Of a stretch of 25,128 bases of DNA, positions 16,112-23,651 are shown piece after piece. The number at the start of each line of letters is the position of its first letter. Position 1 is the stretch's first letter. Where the stretch lies: the IMG/VR virus record IMGVR_UViG_3300002835_001009, positions 1 through 25,128 of that record; one strand, written 5' to 3'. This DNA is from a virus. The notes under the pieces were generated by a model that saw only the letters and a list, made by a program, of their open reading frames with translations, searched no databases and had not been told where the DNA came from. Position numbers and translations under genes: made by a program.

Positions 16112-18214
16112 TTAGGCACCAACAATTGTTTTAAACTCAACACCTGTGCGAGTAGCAATAAAGTTGAGAGTAATGAAGTTGATTGAACGAGTTGGTTTGA
16201 TATAAATGTCAGCAACAAAACTATTGCTATCAATTACTTGCCCAGTGTTGTTTGTAGCATCACAAACAACGCGGAAGTCAGTGATACCACGACGACCTTG
16301 AACATCACGCAGATATGGCTCAACAATATTCTTAAATGCTGCACGTGTAAATTCATCGTTTTGTTCAAACAATTGAAATTTAGATGCGTTAGCAATTGCC
16401 TTTTCAAGTGTAATGAACAAGCGGCGAACATTGATGCGATCAAATGCACTTGGTTTTGCCAAACGTGTTTTATCTCCATACAATACAACTCCTTGACCTG
16501 GGAATGCGCTAATTGGATTAACACCTTGAGTATACAAAGCATCACGGTCAGCTTGATTTGGATTGTATGCAAGTTTAACTACATCTTGCAATTGACCACG
16601 GTTAAACCCAGCTGGGCTAAACCATGCATCAGCAACAGCGTCAGTATTTGCACATAAGCCAGCAACATGGCCGCAAGCAGGAATATAAAGATAATTGTCA
16701 TTATACTTGTTGTACACGTAAACTGGTGAAGAATCCATTACTATGTAACTGCTAACTGGGCAACCAGTTGTACCTAGCTTTGTTGTAATTTCGCCAAAGC
16801 GACCAGTATCAGTAGATTGACCAGTGATGGACATTGGAGCACTTATGAAACCAACGCAATCTTTTCGAGCATTCACAATAGCCGAAAGTTTAGCATCATT
16901 AGTAACTGCAGTAGCTGTTGTTTGGTGAACTTCACCAAACAGCAAACCAATGTCAACGCTTTGTGAGTCAGCAAACAAGTCGTATGCAGTAGACATACCA
17001 GTAGGAGTCATTGCAACGTTTGCACCACCAGTTAATGTAATGGTTACACCACCTGTGCTTGCTTTAGCACCAAGAGGAGTTGTAATTGCACTTAAAGCTG
17101 TAACATCAGTAACTGCAAATTCACCTTCAACAACGCCAGCAGTACCACTTGTAATACGGGAGTCTTTTAATTTATTGATATAGATGTAATTTGAAGCACG
17201 GTTAATTACCTCACGATAATAATTGGTTGCACCGTTTTCGGTTTTTGCATCGGTGAACAGTGAAAGGCCTTCATATTTTTCAAGGACTGTGCCGGCCGTA
17301 CCAGTAAATGAACCGTCGCTATCAATAACAGCAACATGAATTTCATCAACAACTTTGCTCAAGTTGGTAGCTAATGTGCTCGGTGTGCTATTTGCAGTTG
17401 CAACAGCTGTAGCATATGTACTTGTACCTGGGACATATGAAAACACGCTAGCATCAGTACGTGCAGTAATACCAGTTCCACCCGCGGCCAATGCATTTGC
17501 GCGGCAAATCACAACTTTAAGTGTATTACCCAATGATCCTGCATAGCGCGCAACAATTGCACTTTTAAGAGTATTTGTACCTGTAATAGCATCAAACACA
17601 TCTTTGTTTTTAATAAGCACTGGGCTATATGCACTATAAGTAAAACCAGCATCAATGGTTGTTATATTTAATGTACAACCACTTCCAGTTCCAGATGCAA
17701 CAGTTGTAGGTTTGCTACCACCAGTGGTATAACCCGAACCACCTGAAATAAGTGATACTCCAGTGACTGCCCCGCCAGCGCCAATAGTTGTGACTGTTAC
17801 AGTTGCAAGATTTCCTGTAGTTCCACCTGTGATGGTAAGAATGTCGCCTACGGTATAAAGAGTACCTCCAGCAGTAGGCGCCGAATTTAATACAGTAATT
17901 ACTCCAGTTGCTGTGGTTAAAAATGGTGAAGCTGCATTAACATCGGTTGTTTCAACCGAACGAGAAACTTTAAGACTGTTGCCATATTTTAGAAAGCTGG
18001 CAGCTGTGAAAAAGCTTGCTGTTTGCAATGTGTTTGTATTATTTGGCGCACCAAATAGTGTAATAAGATCTTTTTCAGAGCTTACGTTAACCAGTTGACC
18101 CGCAGGGCCCCAGTTGAATGATCCTGCATAACCACCTAAGCTGGTAGCAAGTGAAGGTACGATGTTTGTTAGGTCGATTTCTTTAATTTCGACGCCGGCT
18201 GATGTTAGTGCCAT
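16112..18214 (-). CDS. 18: gp18 contractile tail sheath protein
   Basis: A 700-residue sheath protein (T4 gp18 is 659). The N-terminus (SAGVEIKEIDLTN, then GGYAGSFNWGPAG) and the C-terminal half (AFDRINVRRLFITLEKAI, FTRAAFKNIVEPYLRDVQ, RSINFITLNFIATRTG) are classic sheath motifs forming the conserved polymerising domain. Residues ~102-190 hold a Gly/Thr/Val-rich beta module with repeated VGDILTITGG and SLISGGSGYTTGG-type units, which looks like an inserted surface domain. The sheath contracts to drive the tube through the host envelope. A perfect late promoter lies 64 bases before the ATG. Confidence 0.97.
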   Translation of the reverse strand: MALTSAGVEIKEIDLTNIVPSLATSLGGYAGSFNWGPAGQLVNVSSEKDLITLFGAPNNTNTLQTASFFTAASFLKYGNSLKVSRSVETTDVNAASPFLTTATGVITVLNSAPTAGGTLYTVGDILTITGGTTGNLATVTVTTIGAGGAVTGVSLISGGSGYTTGGSKPTTVASGTGSGCTLNITTIDAGFTYSAYSPVLIKNKDVFDAITGTNTLKSAIVARYAGSLGNTLKVVICRANALAAGGTGITARTDASVFSYVPGTSTYATAVATANSTPSTLATNLSKVVDEIHVAVIDSDGSFTGTAGTVLEKYEGLSLFTDAKTENGATNYYREVINRASNYIYINKLKDSRITSGTAGVVEGEFAVTDVTALSAITTPLGAKASTGGVTITLTGGANVAMTPTGMSTAYDLFADSQSVDIGLLFGEVHQTTATAVTNDAKLSAIVNARKDCVGFISAPMSITGQSTDTGRFGEITTKLGTTGCPVSSYIVMDSSPVYVYNKYNDNYLYIPACGHVAGLCANTDAVADAWFSPAGFNRGQLQDVVKLAYNPNQADRDALYTQGVNPISAFPGQGVVLYGDKTRLAKPSAFDRINVRRLFITLEKAIANASKFQLFEQNDEFTRAAFKNIVEPYLRDVQGRRGITDFRVVCDATNNTGQVIDSNSFVADIYIKPTRSINFITLNFIATRTGVEFKTIVGA

Positions 18215-18278
18215 ATTTTTTTATTTTCAGTTGTTGTGTTATAATAAGTTGTCATAATAAGAAGACTTTCAATAATCC

Positions 18279-18286
18279 TATTTATA
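18279..18286 (-). promoter_or_regulatory. Late promoter of gp18 (TATAAATA)
   Basis: Perfect late consensus followed by GG, 64 bases before the gp18 ATG. It gives the longest leader (~58 bases) among the late genes here. It lies just past the stop codon of the downstream terminase gene half. Confidence 0.82.
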
Positions 18287-18298
18287 AAATACACTGTT

Positions 18299-19687
18299 TT
18301 ATAAGCCGCTCCATTCTCGGTTTTGCTCTAGGGCTTCTTCATAGTATTGAGAGCTTTCTGGAGCATCTGACACATAGTTGTTTATGATTCCAAACAGTGG
18401 AACGTCTTCGTCCATCTCTCGTATCTTTTCGCTATACAAGAGTTGCTTAAGATCAACATTACTTATACCGCCAAATGCATCAGTGCTAACAAACCATGAA
18501 AACATTACAAGATTCATTACCAAGTCATCGTGCGTACTTCCACGCGCCGCATAGCTGTCGCCCTTTGGCTCAAAGCTGCTAAGTTCTGAAATGGTGTCTA
18601 TATCACATACTTCCAGCTTACCGCTTTCAATCAAGTCTTTAAGATTACTACAGCCAATTCGTTTAACTCTTTTTGTCATTACCACGCCAATGCCGTTGCT
18701 TTTGACCGCACTTGATACAAACATATTATCATATTCATATTCATAGTATACAGCATTACAAACAACTTGTCCAGCATCATTATTTTCAATAACCACCATT
18801 GCATTGTTATATTGCTTGGCGGCACGCACTATCAATTCTGGATATATCAGTGGACTAATTAGATTATCACGATAAGTACACACCGTCTTGAATGGCATGG
18901 TGCTAACATCGAAAACTGTAAATGTACTATAGTCCTGCCCTCTCCCTTTGCAAACATCAACCGTCATGATATACTCATGCCCTTCAACCGGATCATCATA
19001 ATAGCGTATGCCATATTGGCGCTTGCTTGGCTCAACGCCTTTTAGACCTAGTAGTGCTTCACTGCTAATTAGAGTAGCGCTGCTGCCAATAAAGTTAACT
19101 TCAAATTCTTGGGCAAACTGCAATTCGCTGCTGTTAGCAATTGTTTGACGTTTCCATGCTTCATCCCGCCCAGGAACATCGCTCCATTTGATTGTGAATG
19201 GTTTAAATTCGCTTGTCTTTTGTACCGCGCCTTCCCACAAGCGATAAAACATATTGCCTACGCCATTAGGTGTACTTGTGATGATCACCTTGGTATCTTT
19301 ACCAGATGAAATAACAGGATAGGTACTTGTATAAAACTCATTTGCATTTTGCACGAACGCAAATTCGTCAAGAAAAATACAGTTATGACTAATTAATCCA
19401 TTTGTATAATATGCATGAGTATCTTTAACATTTAGCAAATCATAAACCGATTCATTTGCAATTTCATTTATACTTTCTATACAGATATTTGTGTAAAGTA
19501 CATCTCCAATTTGTAAAAATCTTGCAGGTATATATGTTTCACCATCATCCATTAAAAGTTCATGATCAGGCGTGCATTTGATACTCTTATCAGCAGTACA
19601 TGTAATATATAGAAGACTATCTGAAACACCCTTATTTAGTATTCCATCAAATTGCTTAAACCCTTTATGCGTTAATACCTCAATCAT
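18299..19687 (-). CDS. 17: gp17 terminase large subunit, C-terminal half preceded by C-intein
   Basis: A 462-residue protein made of two parts. Residues 1-102 are the C-terminal part of a split intein: a block B-like KCTPDHELL (Thr39, His42), then FLQIGDVL, a block F-like VYDLLNVKDTHAYYTNG (81-97) and the block G end LISHN (His101-Asn102). The +1 residue is Cys103. From there the terminase resumes with the Walker B CIFLDEFAF, STPNGVGN (motif III region) and the RNase H-like nuclease with TVDVCKGRGQD, VVIENND and HDDLVM, whose acidic residues match the metal-binding set of T4 gp17. The ATG overlaps the stop of the upstream half as ATGA. After trans-splicing with residues 1-170 of that half the terminase would be about 530 residues. 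Confidence 0.94.
   Translation of the reverse strand: MIEVLTHKGFKQFDGILNKGVSDSLLYITCTADKSIKCTPDHELLMDDGETYIPARFLQIGDVLYTNICIESINEIANESVYDLLNVKDTHAYYTNGLISHNCIFLDEFAFVQNANEFYTSTYPVISSGKDTKVIITSTPNGVGNMFYRLWEGAVQKTSEFKPFTIKWSDVPGRDEAWKRQTIANSSELQFAQEFEVNFIGSSATLISSEALLGLKGVEPSKRQYGIRYYDDPVEGHEYIMTVDVCKGRGQDYSTFTVFDVSTMPFKTVCTYRDNLISPLIYPELIVRAAKQYNNAMVVIENNDAGQVVCNAVYYEYEYDNMFVSSAVKSNGIGVVMTKRVKRIGCSNLKDLIESGKLEVCDIDTISELSSFEPKGDSYAARGSTHDDLVMNLVMFSWFVSTDAFGGISNVDLKQLLYSEKIREMDEDVPLFGIINNYVSDAPESSQYYEEALEQNREWSGL
19382..19687 (-). other. C-intein (102 residues) of the split TerL intein
   Basis: Carries the block B, F and G motifs and ends in His-Asn before a Cys +1 nucleophile, as needed for Asn cyclisation and transesterification in a class 1 intein. 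Its size (102) and order are close to the C-intein of the described AceL-TerL atypical split intein (about 104 residues). Block B being in this half shows that the split lies between blocks A and B. Confidence 0.9.
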
Positions 19688-20625
19688 TTCTTAGTTGTGT
19701 TAACCCATCCAGTTGGCGCTTCATGCGGAAAGTAATATCCTCTTTTGGATGCATCTGATGGATCGGTGAAGTATTTCTTACCTTTATTCTTAGCAATCAT
19801 TCCCTTTTTAGCAAGTGACATTTTATCTTTAGATTCTGCGCTACGTTTCATACCTCTGTGTTTTTCAGCAGTCTTACGTATCTTTTCTGGATTATGATTT
19901 ATTTTTGAAACGTGGTCTGCGCTCTTTTTCATACCAGTCAATGCCTTGCTAATCTTTTCGCCAAACCCATCTGGCTTTGGCATACCTTTTAATTTTTGCG
20001 ATACAATCCGGCCATTAGATTTTCTCGTTTCAGGTAAAGCTTCTATCATTTGGTTTCTTTTATGATAAAATTCTTCGGCTGCGGATTGAATACCAGGCAA
20101 TTCATACTGTATATTACCATTAGGATTGCCGCATTCATAAATTACTTTTACTCGCGCAGCGTGGGCATTGCAATCTTTAAGATAACCCAATTCATTTATT
20201 GCATCCTCTACGGTATGGAATATTCTTCCATCAGTGTGTGCTATTTTATAACCATTTCCAGTAGGCAGTCCGGTTTTTTGTTTACTTAATTTTTCACGAG
20301 TTTCTTTACTATGCGTCTTTCCGTAAAATCCATTATTTTCACCATGCAGTACACAAACGTTACCTCCAACTGATAGATTATAAGTGTCTTCTCTTAAAGT
20401 AAAGTCACGATCAACAATTCTTTTTTCTTCAGCCTCAGCTTCTTCTTTGGTATTGTATACAGCTAAGATTTCTTTATTAAATTGGTCAACCCCATACTTC
20501 TCAACAGCTCTTCTTATCAGTTTACCCGATCCCATATATCCATCATCTATGTTACACGTAGAATGATAACCTACATAGATTTTGCCATTAATTTTATTAG
20601 TGATTTTATAAACCGTATAATACAT
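19684..20625 (-). mobile_element. GIY-YIG homing endonuclease with NUMOD-type repeats, embedded in the terminase gene
   Basis: From Met205 of the upstream terminase half (ATG 20625-20623) to the TGA at 19684, 313 residues. The GIY-YIG core is YYTVYKITNKINGKIYVGYH, with GYMGSGKLIRRA supplying the conserved Arg and a Glu-rich helix (EAEAEEKRIVDR) supplying the Glu. Next come NUMOD3-like segments (HSKETREKLSKQKTG, GEKISKALTGMKKS, SAESKDKMSLAKKG) and a C-terminal YYFPHEAPTGWV end as in T4 Seg-type enzymes. A GAGGA sequence (20634-20630) four bases before this ATG could allow independent translation, unusual in a window where most genes lack such a site. It would spread the insertion by cutting intein-less terminase genes. 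Confidence 0.88.
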
Positions 20626-21237
20626 ATGTTCCTCGATGAGTTTACTTTTATTTATATAATCATCTATTTTAACATAGTAAATTGCATCATTTTCATATAT
20701 GCAAATTTTGGTATCACCTGTCACACAATTCATACTCAAGCCTCGAATGCTACTACCGCTAGTTGCCGCTGCAATAATTTGGCTGTTGTTGCTAAACTTG
20801 ATACTACCTTTGTTCAATACCTTACACCCAGGCTGCAGGAAGAATGGCAGGTTCTCCAACATTAGTGTAAGGCGGCTCAACATCTCACGTGCAGTTGCAC
20901 CTTTGTTGGCAAGTATACCAATAGTCTTGTCAGGATTAAAGATGACATAGTGAAGGAGCCATGCCACACTTGTTATACTTTTACCACTTTGACGACATGC
21001 TAATACTATATTGAAACGGTTATCACTAAAATGTTTTACCATATTTTCTTGATAACCACGCAGCTTAAAAGGAACAAGCCCATGATCCAAGTGAATAACC
21101 TTTACATACTGCTCACAAAAATAACCAACATCTGCCATGCAGCGCTGATATTCAACTATCTCATGAGCGGTAAAGTTTTGCTGCACACCATCGCCCTTCA
21201 CGTGTGGGTTGCCATTATAGTTAAGTCCAGAATTCAT
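19684..21237 (-). CDS. 17: gp17 terminase large subunit, N-terminal half fused to N-intein and GIY-YIG endonuclease
   Basis: A 517-residue protein started at MNSGLNYNGNP (ATG 21237-21235); a longer frame to 21270 would use a TTG start and is rejected. Residues 1-170 are the terminase ATPase N-terminal part with Walker A-type ACRQSGKS (80-87) and ending RGLSMN just before the Walker B. Cys171 begins an intein block A, CVTGDTKI. About 34 intein residues are followed in frame by a GIY-YIG endonuclease (205-~290) with NUMOD-type repeats to the stop. The remaining terminase sequence is in the next gene, in a different frame, overlapping by ATGA. A perfect TATAAATA late promoter lies upstream (21296-21303). 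The protein should splice in trans with the product of the next gene and shed the endonuclease part. Confidence 0.94.
   Translation of the reverse strand: MNSGLNYNGNPHVKGDGVQQNFTAHEIVEYQRCMADVGYFCEQYVKVIHLDHGLVPFKLRGYQENMVKHFSDNRFNIVLACRQSGKSITSVAWLLHYVIFNPDKTIGILANKGATAREMLSRLTLMLENLPFFLQPGCKVLNKGSIKFSNNSQIIAAATSGSSIRGLSMNCVTGDTKICIYENDAIYYVKIDDYINKSKLIEEHMYYTVYKITNKINGKIYVGYHSTCNIDDGYMGSGKLIRRAVEKYGVDQFNKEILAVYNTKEEAEAEEKRIVDRDFTLREDTYNLSVGGNVCVLHGENNGFYGKTHSKETREKLSKQKTGLPTGNGYKIAHTDGRIFHTVEDAINELGYLKDCNAHAARVKVIYECGNPNGNIQYELPGIQSAAEEFYHKRNQMIEALPETRKSNGRIVSQKLKGMPKPDGFGEKISKALTGMKKSADHVSKINHNPEKIRKTAEKHRGMKRSAESKDKMSLAKKGMIAKNKGKKYFTDPSDASKRGYYFPHEAPTGWVNTTKK
20626..20727 (-). other. N-intein (about 34 residues) of the split TerL intein
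   Basis: Starts at Cys171 of the upstream half (codon 20727-20725), with CVTGDTKI matching block A of class 1 inteins, then a short strand pair up to the endonuclease Met. The published AceL-TerL N-intein is about 25 residues and starts CVYGDT, so size and position agree. Its exact C-terminal limit is uncertain because the endonuclease continues in frame. Confidence 0.88.
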
Positions 21238-21295
21238 AATTATTGTAATACTTTTCCAAGAGATTGCCAATCTTTAAACTTTTGACTCTTACATC

Positions 21296-21303
21296 TATTT
21301 ATA
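21296..21303 (-). promoter_or_regulatory. Late promoter of gp17 (TATAAATA)
   Basis: Perfect late consensus 58 bases before the ATG at 21237. It overlaps the stop codon of an 11-codon mini reading frame at 21299-21334. Confidence 0.82.
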
Positions 21304-21334
21304 CATAAGGATTGCCGTTTGGATGACTCGACAT
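21299..21334 (-). other. Mini reading frame MSSHPNGNPYV upstream of gp17
   Basis: ATG at 21334-21332 and TAA at 21301-21299. Its NGNPYV end resembles NGNPHV at residues 8-13 of gp17. It may be a relic or duplicate of the gp17 start, or a leader peptide; a chance match is possible with so few residues. An AATAAATA-like run overlaps its start. Confidence 0.3.
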
Positions 21335-21351
21335 ATTTATTTATTTTTACC

Positions 21352-21380
21352 TTTACAAGTTTGCAGAACCCTGTTACAAT
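21352..21380 (+). promoter_or_regulatory. Early-type promoter on the plus strand between gp16 and gp17
   Basis: TTTACA (21352-21357), a 17-base spacer ending TGT, and TACAAT (21375-21380). The -35 lies in CCTTTACAAGT, the same 11-mer as in the promoters at 780-808 and 1030-1058. No gene is visible on the plus strand downstream; transcription would run into gp16 in antisense. Confidence 0.58.
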
Positions 21381-21386
21381 TGATTT

Positions 21387-21452
21387 AGATCAAACCGCTA
21401 ATGGCAATCTAATTATATATCCATTCGACCAAAGGTTCCCGAAGGGATGGTC
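21387..21452 (+). ncRNA. Candidate small or antisense RNA between gp17 and gp16
   Basis: Expected transcript start from the plus-strand promoter at 21352-21380. It contains a hairpin GACCA/TGGTC (21427-21431/21448-21452) with an inner TCCC-GAA-GGGA stem. No clear U-tract follows, so the 3' end is unknown. The same hairpin on the minus strand includes the gp16 stop codon and could instead end gp16 mRNA. Confidence 0.3.
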
Positions 21453-21915
21453 AAACATCAACTGTTGTTTCACTTTGACTTTTAAGGAACTTCTGCAATT
21501 CAGTGGTTGTTCCAACAAAGATACTGTTGTTTGTGGTATTGGAGCCAACAGTTAGACTCTTTGGAGTCGCAGGTTCAATCACAAGTTTCTTACGGTCGCG
21601 TTGCAATGTTAGCAATTGACTATTCATATCCGCAGCACTCTTAATCATTGCAGCTAGCACTTCAAATGCGCGTGGGTGTTCAGCGTCGGCCGCAAGTGCA
21701 TGCATTGTTGCAATTGCTTCATCACTTGTTCCAATCAACTTTTTAATATGATCGCGTGCAAAGTTGTAGTCTTCCTCTACATCAACACTAATATCATCCG
21801 CTGATGGCAACATACTTTTGATGCTTTGCACCACAGGCTCTGCAACAACCGCTGGTAAATTGTTTTGTAGCGAATCAAGTATGTCTTGTCGTGTTTTTGT
21901 TTGTTTGAGACTCAT
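21451..21915 (-). CDS. 16: gp16 terminase small subunit
   Basis: A 154-residue protein (T4 gp16 is 164) between gp15 and gp17. The central YNFARDHIKKLIGTS, then ALAADAEHPRAFEVLAAMI and NSQLLTLQRDRKKL, form the long helices of the T4-type small terminase oligomer, which selects DNA and regulates the gp17 motor. It follows gp15 after eight bases with no promoter of its own and no Shine-Dalgarno sequence, so it is likely made from the gp14 late transcript. Confidence 0.93.
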   Translation of the reverse strand: MSLKQTKTRQDILDSLQNNLPAVVAEPVVQSIKSMLPSADDISVDVEEDYNFARDHIKKLIGTSDEAIATMHALAADAEHPRAFEVLAAMIKSAADMNSQLLTLQRDRKKLVIEPATPKSLTVGSNTTNNSIFVGTTTELQKFLKSQSETTVDV

Positions 21916-21923
21916 ACTATAAA

Positions 21924-22691
21924 TTATTCAAACCCAAATGTAGTAACCACAGTATAATTGTCAGGTGTGTCGGTTGTCATATTGCCAAGCTTCACATTAA
22001 CTTTGTCTAGTGGGAATCCGCGCGAGACTGCAGTTGTATCAAGAAAGTTTACATCAATGTTTTTGATAATACTCGATGTGTTGGTTTGACCAGCAAATTG
22101 AACTTTAAGGTTAAAGTCAAGTGTATAGACTAGAGTACGTCGACTAGTCTGATAGTCTCCTTCATAATCATCACTAAACGTTGTTCCAACTAAAGTAATA
22201 GGAACAACGGTATTTGTTCCTGGCACAGCCAAGTCAATAACAGTTATGCTATATTCAGGTGGAAATGTTGGAATGATTTGCTCAAATATTTGCAATGCAT
22301 CATCCTGATTGCGTGCATATATACTAAGCTGCATACCAATTATGTATGGTACAGTTTGCCAATAATAATTTTTTTTACCTGTTGCAGTATTGGTATTTAC
22401 AATTTCCTGATTAAGCCGATTCAATTTGGATGCGCTATCATATGTTATACTTGTTATTTCAAAGCTCATGCGCGGAACCTTTATAGCAATTTCAGTTTCT
22501 TTTTGGTCAACGGTGTTTTGACGAATACGCGCAAGCCAATGTTCTTTAGGCCCATATGCAATAGGAACTCGAGTAACTGCAGTTAGCTTACCAGCAATCA
22601 ACTTGCCAGTATGAATGTTGTTAAAAAGAGTGCCAAATACTGACACAATCTTTTTTATGGTTCCATGATAGTAGTAAGAATTGTCCAACAT
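21924..22691 (-). CDS. 15: gp15 tail terminator / sheath stabiliser
   Basis: A 255-residue protein (T4 gp15 is 272), with MLDNSYYYHGTIKKIVSVFGTLFNNI at the N-terminus read in two parts (LDNSYYYHGTIKKIV, FGTLFNNI), PIAYGPKEHWLARI, PRMSFEITSITYD and the PPEYSITVIDL segment typical of the family. It caps the tail tube and sheath at the neck and joins the tail to the head. The ATG is five bases after the gp14 stop, so it is probably co-translated with gp14. Confidence 0.95.
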   Translation of the reverse strand: MLDNSYYYHGTIKKIVSVFGTLFNNIHTGKLIAGKLTAVTRVPIAYGPKEHWLARIRQNTVDQKETEIAIKVPRMSFEITSITYDSASKLNRLNQEIVNTNTATGKKNYYWQTVPYIIGMQLSIYARNQDDALQIFEQIIPTFPPEYSITVIDLAVPGTNTVVPITLVGTTFSDDYEGDYQTSRRTLVYTLDFNLKVQFAGQTNTSSIIKNIDVNFLDTTAVSRGFPLDKVNVKLGNMTTDTPDNYTVVTTFGFE

Positions 22692-22696
22692 ATGTG

Positions 22697-23614
22697 TTAT
22701 TGATCTGGTTCGCCAAATGGATTCATTTGGCTAAAGTCGATGTACGCTGCACCGTTGGTTTCAAAAACATCGTTTTGAGCATTGATGTCGTTTTCAAATG
22801 CATCTTCATCAGTACTGCTCATTGCATATACTTCTTGAATTGTAACAACATAACCGTTATCAATGCTAGTCAGTGTATCACCTGCATCTATAATATGATA
22901 GTCGGCGTCATTCCAAGAAGGTACCCCAAGTTTGGTGCGCACTACACCGTTGCTATCTTTATAATAACCAAGAAATTCGAGCGTTCCAGTAACGCTTGTG
23001 CCAGACAAACTAACAGTTAGCGTTTCTCCGGCTGTAAATGTTTGCCCAGCCACACTAGTTGTGCGTACGCTTTGCGCTTGGGCTGCAGTGTATTGTATAG
23101 CATCAACTTCACCAACTCCAGTATCAATGTCCTGATTGCTATATTCAAAATTCTCACATGTCAATTTGAATGTGGGAACTTGACCAGCTTGATAGAATGG
23201 TTTTTTATCTTCAACGTAACGAATCTCAAATAAGCCTTTTGTCAATGGCACATAGATAAGATCACCTTCACGTGGGCGCGCACCACCTTCAGTAACACCA
23301 TAGCGGCCAATCAACTGATTCCAACGGCGATTAGCAACAACAAAAGTAACTTGGTCTCGGAATTCAAAACCAAACTTATTCATTAGCTTACCATCACCTT
23401 CAAAGCCATCTACGCTTTCAACATACATTTCAATTTTAAATGCACTCTCAAAACGCGAAAGCATGTCTTCATTTAAAATGGTATCCAATTGCACCACCTT
23501 GCGTGGTATATAGTAGACATCATGTCCGTAAATGGACATTGCTTCAATTATTAAATCTTCATAAAGGCTTTTTTCGCTACGAGTACCATGGGAAAAATAT
23601 ACATTGCGTGCCAT
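22697..23614 (-). CDS. 14: gp14 neck protein
   Basis: A 305-residue protein of the T4 gp14 family (256 residues in T4), with the typical N-terminus NVYFSHGTRSEKSLYEDLI, GHDVYYIPRKVV, and FGFEFRDQVTFVV. It forms a hexameric ring below gp13 in the head neck. Residues ~185-245 have a small Gly/Thr-rich beta region (FTAGETLTVSLSGTSVTGTL), perhaps an insertion relative to T4. The C-terminus ends in SQMNPFGEPDQ, a conserved feature in marine T4-likes. A late promoter lies exactly six bases before the ATG. Confidence 0.95.
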   Translation of the reverse strand: MARNVYFSHGTRSEKSLYEDLIIEAMSIYGHDVYYIPRKVVQLDTILNEDMLSRFESAFKIEMYVESVDGFEGDGKLMNKFGFEFRDQVTFVVANRRWNQLIGRYGVTEGGARPREGDLIYVPLTKGLFEIRYVEDKKPFYQAGQVPTFKLTCENFEYSNQDIDTGVGEVDAIQYTAAQAQSVRTTSVAGQTFTAGETLTVSLSGTSVTGTLEFLGYYKDSNGVVRTKLGVPSWNDADYHIIDAGDTLTSIDNGYVVTIQEVYAMSSTDEDAFENDINAQNDVFETNGAAYIDFSQMNPFGEPDQ

Positions 23615-23620
23615 TGGAGT

Positions 23621-23628
23621 TATTTATA
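23621..23628 (-). promoter_or_regulatory. Late promoter of gp14 (TATAAATA), near-leaderless
   Basis: Perfect late consensus with six bases (ACTCCA) before the ATG at 23614. T4 late promoters initiate about six bases past the box, so the mRNA should have a leader of at most one or two bases. Confidence 0.85.
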
Positions 23629-23651
23629 AACTTAACCGACAAAGAATTCTA

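Noticed and set aside
19680-19700. Programmed -1 ribosomal frameshift joining the two terminase halves
   Set aside because: The frames would join by re-reading one base at AAG-AAA-TGA, but there is no standard slippery heptamer and re-pairing after the slip would be poor. Intein motifs on both sides explain the arrangement better through trans-splicing with ATGA-coupled translation.
21380-21453. tRNA gene in the gp16-gp17 gap
   Set aside because: A GGTTCCC-like T-arm and hairpin are present, but I could not build an acceptor stem, anticodon arm and D-arm on either strand.
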